Assembly (NCBI GenBank): GCA_030533445.1
Contig: CM060070.1
Span: 21,394,001 to 21,458,000 of the forward strand
Direction of reading: 5' to 3'
From: Cyprinodon diabolis
Taxonomy: Eukaryota; Chordata; Actinopteri; Cyprinodontiformes; Cyprinodontidae
Length of the DNA stretch: 64,000 nucleotides
The position numbers were made by a program, and so were the translations under genes. The notes beneath the pieces were generated by a model. That model saw only the letters and a list, made by a program, of their open reading frames with translations, was not told the DNA's origin and searched no databases. Numbering within the stretch: the stretch's first letter is position 1; each line of letters begins with the position of its first letter. This document shows, piece by piece, positions 35,603 to 46,490 of the stretch.

Positions 35603-37199
35603 CAGGTGCTGGTCATAAAATTAGAATATCATGAAAAAGTAGATTGATTTCAGTAATTCCATTTAAAAAGTGAAACTTGTATATTATATTCATACATTAC
35701 ATACAAACTCATATATTTCAGATGTTTATTTTGTTTAATTTTGATGATTACAAATGACAACAAATGAAAATCTCAAATTCATCATATCAGAAAATTAGAA
35801 TATTACTGAAGACCAATAAAAACAAAGGATTTATAGAAATGTTGGCCAACTGAAAAGTATGAGCATGTACAGCACTCAGTATTTAGTTGGGCCTCCTTTG
35901 GCCTGTATTACTGCAGCAATGCGGCGTGGCATGGAGTCGATCAGTCTGTGGCACTGCTCAGGTGTTATGATAGCCCAGGTTGCTCTAATAGTGGCTTTTA
36001 GCTCTTCTGAATTGTTGGGTCTGGTGTATTGCATCTTCTTCTTCACAATACCCCATAGATTTTCTATGGGGTTAAGGTCAGGAGAGTTTGCTGGCCAATT
36101 AAGAACAGGGATACCATGGTCCTTCAACCAGGTACTGGTAGCTTTGGCACTGTGTGCAGGTGCCAAGTCCTGTTGGAAAATGAAATCTGCATCTCCAAAA
36201 AGTTGGTCAGCTGCAGGAAGCATGAAGTGCTCTAAAACTTCCTGGTATGTGGCTGCGTTGACCCTGGACCTCAGAAAACACAATGGACCAACACCAGCAG
36301 ATGACATGGCACCCCAAACCATCACTGACTGTGGAAACTTTACACTGGACTTCAAGCAACGTGGATGAAGTGCCTCTCTTCTTTTCCTCCAGACTCTGGG
36401 ACCTTGATTTCCAAAGGAAATGCAAAATTTACTTTCATCAGAGAACATGACTTTGGACCACTCACCAGCAGTCCAGTCCTGTTTCTCTTTAGCCCAGGCA
36501 AGACGCTTCTGACGCTGTCTGTGGTTCAAGAGTGGCTTGACACAAGGAATGCGACAGCAGAAACCCATGTCTTTCATACGTCTGTGTGTGGTGGTTCTTG
36601 AAGCACTCACTCCAGCTGCAGTCCACTCTTTGTGAATCTCCCCCACATTTTTGAATGGGTTTTGTTTCACAATCCTCTCCAGGGTGCGGTTATCTCTCTT
36701 GCTTGTACACTTTTTTCGACCACATCTTTTCCTTCCCTTCGCCTCTCTATTAATGTGCTTGGACACTGAGCTCTGTGAACAGCCAGCCTCTTTAGCGATG
36801 ACCTTTTGTGTCTTGCCCTCCTTGTGCAAGGTGTCGATGGTCGTCTTTTGGACAACTGTCAAGTCAGCAGTCTTCCCCATGATTGTGTAGCCTATAGAAC
36901 TAGACTGAAAGACCATTTAAAGGCTTTTGCAGGTGGTTTGAGTTAATTAGCTGATTAGAGTGTGGCACCAGGGGCCATCAATTTTGAACCTTTTCACAAT
37001 ATTCTAATTTTCTGATATGATGAATTTGAGATTTTCATTTGTTGTCATTTGTAATCATCAAAATTAAACAAAATAAACATCTGAAATATAGGAGTTTGTA
37101 TGTAATGTATGAATATAATATACAAGTTTCACTTTTTAAATGGAATTACTGAAATCAATCTACTTTTTCATGATATTCTAATTTTATGACCAGCACCTG
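35603..37199 (-). mobile_element. Complete Tc1-like transposon with 202-bp inverted repeats
   Basis: TA flanks both ends (35601-35602 and 37200-37201), the Tc1/mariner target duplication. The ends start CAGGTGCTGGTCATAAAATT. The inverted repeats 35603-35804 and 36998-37199 agree at all but one position by my reading (a base near 35712 against its partner near 37090). One uninterrupted transposase frame lies between them on the minus strand. Complete ends, near-identical long repeats and an open frame mean that this copy inserted recently and could be autonomous. I recognise the end sequence as that of a Tc1-like family present in several fishes. Confidence 0.95.
35876..36880 (-). CDS. Tc1-like DDE transposase, apparently intact
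   Basis: This enzyme cuts the element out by binding its terminal repeats and reinserts it at TA dinucleotides; it acts in the nucleus. The frame is open from 36916, but the start is placed at the ATG at 36878-36880 (MGKTADLTVVQK), where the family's proteins usually begin; this gives 334 residues, normal for Tc1. Residues 1-50 form a first helix-turn-helix (GKTQKVIAKEAGCSQSSVSK), followed by a basic GRKRCGRKKC segment that can serve as AT-hook/nuclear localisation signal and a second helix-turn-helix region (RTLERIVKQNPF...TTHRRMKDMGF). The catalytic triad is Asp in VMFSDESKF, Asp in FQQDLAPAH and Glu in SPDLNPIENLW, with 34 residues between the last two (DD34E). No stop, frameshift or missing key residue is seen. 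No promoter was identified with confidence. Confidence 0.93.
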   Translation of the reverse strand: MGKTADLTVVQKTTIDTLHKEGKTQKVIAKEAGCSQSSVSKHINREAKGRKRCGRKKCTSKRDNRTLERIVKQNPFKNVGEIHKEWTAAGVSASRTTTHRRMKDMGFCCRIPCVKPLLNHRQRQKRLAWAKEKQDWTAGEWSKVMFSDESKFCISFGNQGPRVWRKRREALHPRCLKSSVKFPQSVMVWGAMSSAGVGPLCFLRSRVNAATYQEVLEHFMLPAADQLFGDADFIFQQDLAPAHSAKATSTWLKDHGIPVLNWPANSPDLNPIENLWGIVKKKMQYTRPNNSEELKATIRATWAIITPEQCHRLIDSMPRRIAAVIQAKGGPTKY

Positions 37200-37201
37200 T
37201 A

Positions 37202-37980
37202 CATTTAGGGTTAGTATGATACAAGGCAAAACCCTGAAAGACATATGTGAGCATAGGGGCTGAAAAAGCTATTTTCTCTTGCTTAAGTTTCAGGTATTTT
37301 GTTTTCAGAAAATAACTTTGTCTTGCCTGAGTGGTTTTAGCAGCCTAGTGGTTCTTAGAAGACACATAACTTCACCATTATGAAAAAATAGACTGATTCT
37401 GAGAAGTTACACCATTACTAGAGCATGCTAATCAAAAGGTGACCTTTGTGTACAAAGAAATTAATTTCAGTGCACAGAAAGAAAAGTCATAATCTTGGTC
37501 ATTGATGTTCCATACATGCAGTCTGCAAGGTCAGATTCCACAATTCAAGCATTATAGTAAAGAGCTTTTTTTAGAAGGGCCTCCAAGTTTATGATTGAAA
37601 TGCTGCTGAAGAGCAACATTTTTTACCCAAGTAATAAATTAATTTGAGAGGCATAAAAAGATTTTTTCAGGTCGATAATATGGAACTTTCTTGTATCAAT
37701 GCTCTGTGCTGCCCTCGTCAAAAACGTTTGTATATAATTTTTGAAAGCCAGATCAGTTACTAAATGATTCATGTGACTTGGCTTGACACTTTAAAGTGGT
37801 CTAAGACCCCTTTAAGCCTAAGACTTAACCCTGAAGAGTTTTTGATGGGCAGCAAAGCAAACATGACCTCATCTAATCAGACATATTTTGGGTCTCTGAT
37901 GTAGGATTTCATCTAGTGGAGTGAATGTGGCCAAAGTGGTTTGCCATCAGATTCCGTTTTCATATCTGTGTTTATGTTAT
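37202..37980. other. Spacer, nothing recognised
   Basis: AT-rich and without gene or repeat boundary. Confidence 0.5.
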
Positions 37981-38278
37981 GAACTGGAGCTTGGATTGAC
38001 CAGTGTGCAGACAGACAAGACCGAGCCAGAGAAGTGATTAGGTAGTTTCAATATAAAATAAATCTAACTTGAGACAAGGGTTACAAAAACATGCATTGGC
38101 ATAGCAGAACAGAACAGAGATTCAGAGCAGAGAAATAGTATCCATCTGTAAAGGGTATACAAAATATAACTAGTGTTAAGGCATGCAGGTGAGTGACACA
38201 CACAAAGGTCAACCATGTGGTGCAAATGTAAATCTAATTAATCAAGCCAGGATAGAGGTCCTGACAGGTCTGCCACAA
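37981..38278 (-). repeat. Possible LTR-like repeat
   Basis: The block has 'ctggagcttggattgaccag', a purine-rich stretch of tandem 'cagaacagaacagagattcag' character and an end GAGGTCCTGACA, in the style of the LTR-like repeats elsewhere in the window. No target duplication was found. Class and limits are uncertain. Confidence 0.3.
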
Positions 38279-39269
38279 TGCAGCGACATATAACAAGCTC
38301 CATTGTTTGTAACATTCAGACTCCCTTCATTAAAGTGGAACGCAGCAGAGCTGGATGCACATCGACCTTCATTTCAACCTCTTTGGCAATCTGAGCTACA
38401 CTTACTTTAATACTTACCTTTTATAAAGTCTGGTGTTTGAACAGTTCATTTAAAATACACATGTAAACAACTCAGTACGCATATTTTTAACATTTTACAC
38501 TTGCAGATTCAGTACATTGAGGCCCTGATATAACACATGCATGAGTGAACGCTTTGCTGCAATGCTCATGGCTTACCTTCCACACGCTCGTAGCTTCTTT
38601 CCTATTCACTAGTGGTCCTGCTTCCACCCTTTGCAACAGAAAAAAATACTGACTACTGTAAGGTATTCTGTCTTTCCTGCCCTTTCAATACTTATCTTTT
38701 TTTTGTGTCTCCTCCACGGTTACCTTTCAACAGTCATAATGGATTACCTTAGTGCAACTAGATAAAGGACAGATTGATGGCCATGGGTTTACTGTTTTTA
38801 CTTCACTGTAAGACAGCTTTTTCAAGGAACAGCTGTGCACATATTTCCTGATATATTATAGTAGCATCCACAGTTTCATCTGGATTTTTCTAATCCTTGT
38901 GCTTGATGAACGGGTCCTTATTTCTCACATTCAGATGTAAACTTTGACAGCTTTCAGTGATTAAAGTAGTGCAGATAGAAGCAACCCATCTGCAAGCTTT
39001 AACATGTGTACATAGATATATATGTGCATTAGCGCTTTGTAAAAGTGTGTTAATGTAGGCTTTTCTCAGTGCCAAGGGGCTTCGGAAATTAGATGACAAA
39101 TGTTATGTTGATTGAAGTATACTGGTTTATACTCCACATAATCAGCAATGAAGCATCAGAGTGTTAAATCCTTCTCAATAGGTTCCTTGTATTCTGATGT
39201 AACTAAAACCACAGGTGAACATTCCTGAGTATCCAACCTGCTCAAAAAAGCCAAAAAGCCAGATATAGA
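38279..39269. other. Spacer, nothing recognised
   Basis: No gene or defined repeat is seen. Confidence 0.5.
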
Positions 39270-39665
39270 TATAGATAGGGAAAGGAGAAGCCGCTCTACT
39301 CAGACCCTCTCCCGAATGACCAAGTGCCTCACCCTATTCCAAGGGAGAGCACAAACACCCTGCAGAGAAAGCTCAGTTCTTCTATGCAGGATTTCATTAA
39401 TTCTGTCATGATCCAGATCTCATGACCATAGGTGAGGGTAGGAGGGTTGACTGCCTGGTACATTGAGAGCTTTGCCTTTTCACTCAGCTCTCTCTTCACC
39501 ACAACAGGCCAGTGCGGTATCTACATTATATCAGCAGCCAATCTGTCTATCGATCTCCTGCTTCATTCTCCCCTAACTCTTGAAAATACTTGAAATACTC
39601 CACTTAAGGTGGGAGCACTCCTCCAACCCGAAGGGGACAAGCCACCTTTTTCCTGTCGATGAATG
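39270..39665 (-). pseudogene. LINE reverse transcriptase C-terminal fragment (RTE/Rex-like)
   Basis: The minus strand keeps, in broken frames, the region that in fish LINEs encodes a KYLG..-type strand, the 'VVKRELSEKAKLSMYQ' helix and the 'PTLTYGHEIWIMTE' segment: see 'ttgagagctttgccttttca', 'ctcatgaccataggtgaggg' and 'tgatccagatctcatgac' on the plus strand. Deletions and stops interrupt it and the upstream catalytic part is absent. The repeat is very common in teleosts. Clade assignment is tentative. Confidence 0.7.
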
Positions 39666-40576
39666 AATAGCTCTAATGAAAATATTATGGGGTAATTTAA
39701 TGAATTTCCAGCAATGCTGAATGTTACAATTTGCACAAACACAAAGCTGTATATGGCTAAACTAGTTAAGATCTCTTCTTATGGTCAATCCATTATCAAA
39801 TTTAGGTCAGTAATTATCATTGCTTGTGCCTTTGTTTTTATCTTTAATTCACATATCAAATGGCTCTGCAAACATACAATATCCACTCAAGCCATAAACA
39901 GCTGAAGAAATTCCCATACTTAATCATTTACCATAAATAGCAGTAATATATTAGTTTGACTCACTTGACAGCTATCTGAGGTGAGATACTGATAACAAAA
40001 AATCAAAATACATTTCAGTATTCAATATGACTCCGATTTAAGAATAATAGACAGTCATGGAATATAAATACTTTACCTTAATCTACAACAGATTACATAA
40101 AAACTGGTCATTGGGCCAAGAGGCTGAGATAGTGTCAAACAGCAAAGACATACAAATTCACAGACAGTGCATGGTATGCAAGTTGTTTTACTAGTTTTGT
40201 CCAGACCAAAAGAGGACTTAATTGTTTCTGCTCAAGGTTATTCCCATTCACAATGTTTTTTTATGCATGACTTATGACAAAAGTCTTTAAAAAGTCTTAA
40301 GTTTTTTTGTGTGTAAAAGACTTGCTTGTTTGCCCCATAAAATGCTCATGCGTTATTGGCCTGTTTTTAACATATTTACAACTAAAAACATTTAGCCCAC
40401 AAATCAACTTTATTGTATGTTGGTTATTTCATCAAACTCATCTTAAAATAAAACATAACAATAGAATATTTATTTCACAATTGCAATATACCTTTGATCT
40501 GCGTGCAGAACATTTTCACTTAATTCCGTCATAATTGGACATTCCTTACATTTATTCATTTAATTTAGGGATGATT
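39666..40576. other. AT-rich spacer, nothing recognised
   Basis: Frames of 60-75 codons show no domain. Confidence 0.5.
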
Positions 40577-40581
40577 ATCAT

Positions 40582-41218
40582 TGTCATGATGGGTTCACTA
40601 GTGAGACCCAGTTATGCAGAACACCACGGAGACGGAAACAGAAGTAAAAGGTTTAACAATGTTTATTGTCACAAGCACAGTTTTAACCACTGGTTCTGAT
40701 TCAGGCCTGGGGACTGGTTCACTGGAATCTTGAGGGTTCTTGGTTAAAGCCTTGAGAGGGAAACTGTTGGGTCCGGAGATAGTTTGTTCAGCAGAGTCCG
40801 TTAACTGCTTCAGCGTCTTACTTCTTGAGAATGAGCTGACCTTGGCTTTGAGTTTCCAGCTCTTGGTCCAGAGCTGCATGGAAAATCCAGAGAGAGACTT
40901 CAGGTTTGGCTCAGAGGGCAGGCTCGGCAGGTTAAGCTCTTCCTGAGCTTCACAGGAGAAAAACAGGTTTCCTGGAAGACAGAGACAAAGGTTAGAATCC
41001 AGTCTGGATTCAAAGTCAACAAAGGTTCTCAGAGATTCTAGGCTTAGGTGCTAACCAACTGGATAAAACACTGCGGCGTTGAGGCAAGGTCTGAAGACAG
41101 CTTAAATACTGTGGATCCTCTGATGATGGGATGAGCTTCAGCTGTGCAGGAGGCTCGGCTCAGGAGGATCCATGGCAAACTCTGCTGGAGGAAGGTGGTA
41201 CTTCTCCAGCTCCCAACA
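40582..41218 (-). mobile_element. Solo LTR, family B, copy 2 (637 bp, TSD ATCAT)
   Basis: On the plus strand it reads TGTCATGATGGG...CTCCCAACA, the inverse of the copy at 19793-20568. ATCAT flanks both sides (40577-40581 and 41219-41223), a perfect 5-bp target duplication. On the minus strand a TATA-like GTATTTAAGC lies about 125 bp in and ACAATAAACATTG lies near the 3' end. No internal retroelement sequence adjoins it. Frames of 68-93 codons inside are not genes. Confidence 0.85.
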
Positions 41219-41223
41219 ATCAT

Positions 41224-43327
41224 GGAAAGCTAACATATTTTTTGTTAAATATATAGCATTTTAGAACATAAAAATAAGCTGTACTTTCTCAATATTCTAG
41301 AAAAAGATATAATCTGTTGCTTCTCAGAGTAAAAAAACAACAAAAACAACATTTTATTTTTCCCCTTGAGTCCTCATATGGGATAAAAGAGATGAGGCTA
41401 CAAGGACTGAATGCTGAACCTGGACTTGCTGTTTTTGCTCCTGTGTGATATGAGCTCTCCAAGGATTATGTCTGCACAGAACCTCCAGTTCCCAAGAGAT
41501 CTGGCTAGCTGTGAATTAGCTCTGATAAAGTTACCAGACTAATGCAGCTGCACCCCCTATCTCTCTCTCCAGAGGCTACCAGAAAGTTATCAGCAATATC
41601 TGTTATATCACATCCAAAAACCAAATCAACTCGAGGGCACTGGCCTGACTGATTTTGGGAGTTACACAACCCCAAATTAGATTTGGCTGGCTGTTGTTTT
41701 TGATGCATGCCCAAACCTTCTGCTCCGTGAAAGCCTGGCACAGCCATGCCCCTTTCATTATTAATGACCCTATTAGGAAGGAGACCAATAAAATGACGTG
41801 CGCTGGATGGCTGCTGCGTTCTGGTGACCGTGTGTTTGCCTGCTTGTTCTTTAGCTGGAGACTCAAATGCTTTGAGCAAATCTTATGGAGAGATTTGCCT
41901 TTGGTTAATTTTCCAATGCCTCACTTAAATAAGATTTTGCAAAATTAACATTTGTCTTCATCCCCAGGATAAAGAAATTATTAATATCTTTTTTGCCTGT
42001 CCAACTTTTAGAATCTTATAGAGAATATCCTAAGAAGGAGCAAAAAATTAGTAGTTTGATTAAGTGAAAAGGGCTAGATCCTAATACCAAACCTTATCTT
42101 GCCTGTAAAAAATTTCCTAGTGCAAAAATGTATCCTTTCTAATTATTATAAATTGTTTAATTACATACATATATCATTCTTTGGCAGTTTTTTTTTTTTT
42201 TTTGTAATTTGACACAATTTCAAAAATTTTGCATGCTGGGAATATTACTGCAAGAATATTACAAGTACATAATCAATTTAGCACTTTTGGCACATCATCA
42301 GGTAGCGTGTGTGTTTGCATGTGTAATATTCTCAAAATCTCACTACAGTATTAATATGCTCCCTTAACACACTAATTTTGATGTGATATATTTGCATAAT
42401 ATGTTATATTACATGATTCACAGACTTCATTGTCTTCATACTGAAAATGCAATGTGATTTGCCTATTTTTTTACCATACATTACAGCAATCTACTAATGC
42501 TATGAAACAGCAAGTGTGTGACAAAGTCATGAGTTTATCTTTATTTTAAAAGTCTTAAGCCCCTCTGAAAATGAGAAGATCATTGTTGTTCGATGCTGTA
42601 GCGTACATATTGTTTACATCCGACTGGTCTACTGTAACTAGGGAGTACCAATATGGCGGCTGGTGATTTCACAGCACGGTGTACTACCAGCGGCCTATTA
42701 GCACACCAGTGAATAATTATAGATCAGTGTTTTATACAGGAGAAAGGATATTCTAATGACAGAAGCTGTCAAGTCTCTCAAAACAAGTTTAAATTCCTTT
42801 ATGTGTATGTAGGGGGATCCTCTATCCATCTTAATAAAACTATGAAGTACAGATAAGAAAGTTAAAGTTGGACATGTTCTCAGAAGAATACATTTGTGGT
42901 CATGTTGTTTTAAAATATACTTTTTGGCTTTTTTATTTCAGGAACCCTACGTTTTCAATTTTCACTGATTAACCAAGATCAGATTAACCTTAGAAGATAA
43001 GTTATGAATTATCAAAACTTATCTTCATAAGTAATTATCATGATGACATAATAATTGTTCTTGACCCTCTTGACGTTTTTAAAACGTGCAGTTATGTGGT
43101 GGTGTAAGAACCTATTATATGTGATGATGAGCATTTATTTCAGATACCAGAGATTTTCAGATAAAGTATGTAATAGAGATGCAAAGACAAGAAATTGTCT
43201 GCCGTCCAGAGCAGGGCAAGAAATTGGATGTTAAAATAGAAAAGTGCTGTCAGTGGTCCATGTACATCTACAGAAACATCTTTAGGACTATTTGAGGTGG
43301 CCTAGCTTCAGATAAGATGCTTGAGAG
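41224..43327. other. Spacer with no recognised gene
   Basis: The 124- and 97-codon overlapping frames at 41505-41948 lie on opposite strands and show no domain. A T run is present near 42188. At 42595-42710 a less AT-rich stretch is unassigned. Confidence 0.45.
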
Positions 43328-43734
43328 CAGTGGTCCCCAACCTTTTTTGCACCACGGACCGCTATATGTCACACAATATTTTCACAGGGGGGTGGGGGGG
43401 GGATACAATCAAGTAAAATGATACGACTGGCATGAAATCAAATACAAACAGCATAAAAATAAGACAACAAGCCGGTACCACCTAGGCGTAATTGGAGACA
43501 ATGACACACGAAGTGTGCTCCTGATGTCCAGTCTGCTCCGTATCTTTGTTTTGGTCGCTGTAACCGCAGAAAATCCCGCTTCACAAAGATAAGATGTTAT
43601 AGATAGGATGAGTCTTGAACTGAATTAACCTGTGTCAAGAGGCACAGATGCACCGAATGATGTAATTGGGAGAGAATACCGCAATTTTTTATATTTTTCA
43701 AAATAAAACATCACTCAGACTCTGGTCGTCGATA
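43328..43734. repeat. hAT-type element fragment, one end only
   Basis: It starts CAGTGGTCCCCAACC followed by 'gcaccacggaccgctata', a classical fish hAT end. Then come a G run and sequence such as 'ctgatgtccagtctgctccg' that belongs to the interior of that family. The other end is not found before the palindrome begins. A related end, CAGCGGTCCCCAACCACCGG, lies inside the palindrome. Confidence 0.7.
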
Positions 43735-43912
43735 ATTTACCAAGGCATAATACATAGTCAGACTAACCTGTTTTAAAATCAAAGTGAGTTCTATATTTGT
43801 GCATTTTTCATGTAGAAGCTATCTGCTTAGAGTTCTTCAGCTAAAATGTTGGAGCATGTGTTGTGCATCCTCTAAAGCAGCGGTCCCCAACCACCGGGCC
43901 GCACAGAAAAAA

Positions 43913-43995
<83 letters not shown>

Positions 43996-44125
43996 AAAAA
44001 AAACAAGAAACAGTTTTCTCACCCCTCGTGGGGCGGTATGTGTCATCCTCAAGCTCGGATCCTCTACCAGAGACCTGGGAGTTTGAGGGTTCTGCGCAGT
44101 ATCTTAGCTGTTCCTAGGACTGCTA

Positions 44126-44203
<78 letters not shown>

Positions 44204-44208
44204 GTATA

Positions 44209-44276
<68 letters not shown>

Positions 44277-44277
44277 C

Positions 44278-44373
<96 letters not shown>

Positions 44374-44521
44374 TATATATATGTATCTTAGCAGTCCTAG
44401 GAACAGCTAAGATACTGCGCAGAACCCTCAAACTCCCAGGTCTCTGGTAGAGGATCCGAGCTTGAGGATGACACATACCGCCCCACGAGGGGTGAGAAAA
44501 CTGTTTTTATTTTTTTTTATG

Positions 44522-44580
<59 letters not shown>

Positions 44581-44758
44581 TTTTTTCTGTGCGGCCCGGT
44601 GGTTGGGGACCGCTGCTTTAGAGGATGCACAACACATGCTCCAACATTTTAGCTGAAGAACTCTAAGCAGATAGCTTCTACATGAAAAATGCACAAATTT
44701 AGAACTTACTTTGATTTTAAAACAGGTTAGTCTGACTATGTATTATGCCTTGGTAAAT
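43735..44758. repeat. About 1-kb near-perfect palindrome with TA-rich core and arms
   Basis: The sequence from ATTTACCAAGGCATAATAC at 43735 inward recurs as its reverse complement ending at 44758. Each arm holds, from outside in, about 140 bp of plain sequence, a hAT-type end (CAGCGGTCCCCAACC), a TA tract (43914-43991 and 44523-44579) and about 120 bp containing 'ctcacccctcgtggggcggt' and 'gcgcagtatcttagctgttc'. The centre (44128-44390) is TA with scattered G and C. The arms differ at a few places, e.g. 'gagttctatatttg' against 'aagttctaaatttg'. The arms of about 390 bp could form a large hairpin. Frames over TA are Tyr/Ile artefacts. No target duplication was found. Confidence 0.9.
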
Positions 44759-45354
44759 ATATTTCAGAATAGACTATTTGGAGATACTTATATCAGCACA
44801 CCACTGTTTCTGCAATAAATTACCAATGCTATATTCTCAATCCTCTTTGGGCCAATGGACCATCATAAATTGCGATTTAGGTAGATAGTCACAGTTTTTT
44901 CTTTTTTTTCCAAATACACTGACTTTATTAAATCTTATGCAATAAAGGTTGAGTAATAAAGTTTATTTTATGTATAATAATACAATAAAGAATAGTCTTA
45001 TATCTATCCACTGAACAAATGAAAAATTACCACCATGGAAATAGTCAATTTTCAGTGGGAGCAACTCTTTTTCAAGCATGCTATGCTATTAAATCATTTG
45101 AAACAACACGCAGTATTCATGGAAAGACAGAGATATATTCTGGTTTTGGTTAATTTAAGTATTTTATTCTGGATAAATTCGTCTTAAACTCAAGTACTGT
45201 AATTTTAAAGGAGGTATATGTGAGAAGAACTACAGCAAGTGTACTGCAACAGTCAGGTGTTTTGCCCAAAAAGTAAATGTTTCATACCTTTCTAAAACAA
45301 TTCATACATTTAGTTTTCAGCAGAGGACATAATTCCATAATGGATGTTTGTTAA
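44759..45354. other. AT-rich spacer, nothing recognised
   Basis: No gene or defined repeat is seen. Confidence 0.5.
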
Positions 45355-45362
45355 GCCTAGGC

Positions 45363-46482
45363 CATGGGTCTTCAACGTTTTCCAGGACAAGGACCCCCAA
45401 ACTTATGGCGAGATGGAGCGGGGACCCCCTAATTATATATATTGAATGAAATTGTGTTATATCAAACTGGTCCTATAGTCACTCTATTACAGATGGACAG
45501 AGATGGGAAGTAACGAAGTACAAATACTTCGTTACTGTACTCAAGTAGATTATTCTGATATTTTTACTTTACTTTACTACTTATTTTTATTGCGACTTTT
45601 TATTTCTACTCCTTACATTTTTACACATATATCTGTACTTTCTACTCCTTACATTTTAAAAAAGTGGCTCGTTACTTTAGTTTTGAATCATTTTAATGGA
45701 GTTACCGTTATTATTTTTCACGTCATCAATACCAAATTCAATCTAATTGGATGGGAATCTATGTTGTATTTGACGCACCACTACAAGATGAATCGACAGA
45801 TTCGGCGGTATTCATTCGCGGCAAATCATTTCAGCTTGGTGGCGGTGGCGTTAGCATAGTAGTATGGACGACGAGATGATTAAAAATGAACACAACGGAG
45901 ATCTAGTCCTATTGGCAGACATCCATTTAAAATGTAGGCAACGACATGAAAAAAGTGGTTTCTACTTTTACTTTTATACTTTAAGTAAATTTACAAGCCT
46001 GTACTTTGTTACTTTTACTTGAGTAAAGAAGTTTAATCAGTACTTCCACTTTTACCAGAATATTTTTTAACACAAGTATCTGTACTTTTACTCAAGTACG
46101 GAAAATGAGTACTTTTGCCATCTCTGCAGATGGAGTAATGTAACGGAAGTAATTTCTCCCTGGGATTATTAAAGTATTTCTGATTCTGATTCCTGGTTGA
46201 TGGGACAGGTGTTGTGAATGAAACGGTGCCCAGCTTAAAAGAGCTCCTGTGTGTCACTGAATGTGTGCATTGATGACTGAAAGACATCTTCTGCCTCCAT
46301 TTATTTGTTTAATACAGTGTGTTTAATTCATGTTTATGTGTATTTAAAGACTTTTCAATTAGTGGAAAAATTGCAGGGGGCAATATTAAAAAAAGTGTGT
46401 TATCAACCAAAACTTTCGTGACCCCCATGCAGTACCTCTGTGGACCCCCTAGGGGTCACGGACCCCCTGTTGAAGACCTACG
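45363..46482. mobile_element. hAT-type element split by another hAT (TSD GCCTAGGC)
   Basis: The ends are CATGGGTCTTCAAC and GTTGAAGACCTACG, imperfect inverted repeats, flanked by the perfect 8-bp duplication GCCTAGGC at 45355-45362 and 46483-46490. Without the nested element (45498-46126 plus its extra target copy) about 483 bp remain, with 'gacccccaaac' and 'ggaccccctaggggtcac' near the ends as in other fish hATs. Part of the interior resembles a retroelement tail ('attaaagtatttctgattct'). There is no transposase frame, so it is non-autonomous. Confidence 0.85.
45498..46126. mobile_element. Nested non-autonomous hAT-type element (629 bp, TSD CAGATGGA)
   Basis: CAGATGGA stands at 45490-45497 and again at 46127-46134, a perfect 8-bp target duplication. 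The ends CAGAGATGGGAAGTAAC and TTTTGCCATCTCTG are inverted repeats over 10 bp with one mismatch. The subterminal zones are rich in 'tacttttactcaagtac' type repeats, a hallmark of a common fish element. The 118-codon frame inside has no transposase motif. It was mobilised after the surrounding hAT was already in place. Confidence 0.9.
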
Positions 46483-46490
46483 GCCTAGGC

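Noticed and set aside
35859..36368. 169-codon plus-strand frame and other frames inside the Tc1 element
   Set aside because: They are antisense or out-of-frame shadows of the transposase gene.
41505..41948. Overlapping frames of 87-124 codons on both strands
   Set aside because: No recognisable motif, no splice context, and equal openness on opposite strands suggests chance.
43914..44579. CRISPR-like or regularly spaced repeat
   Set aside because: The spacing comes from TA microsatellites interrupted by G/C changes in a vertebrate-type genome.
43784..44694. Many overlapping frames of 60-117 codons on both strands
   Set aside because: They run through TA tracts of the palindrome; the non-TA parts are repeat-derived and mirror each other.
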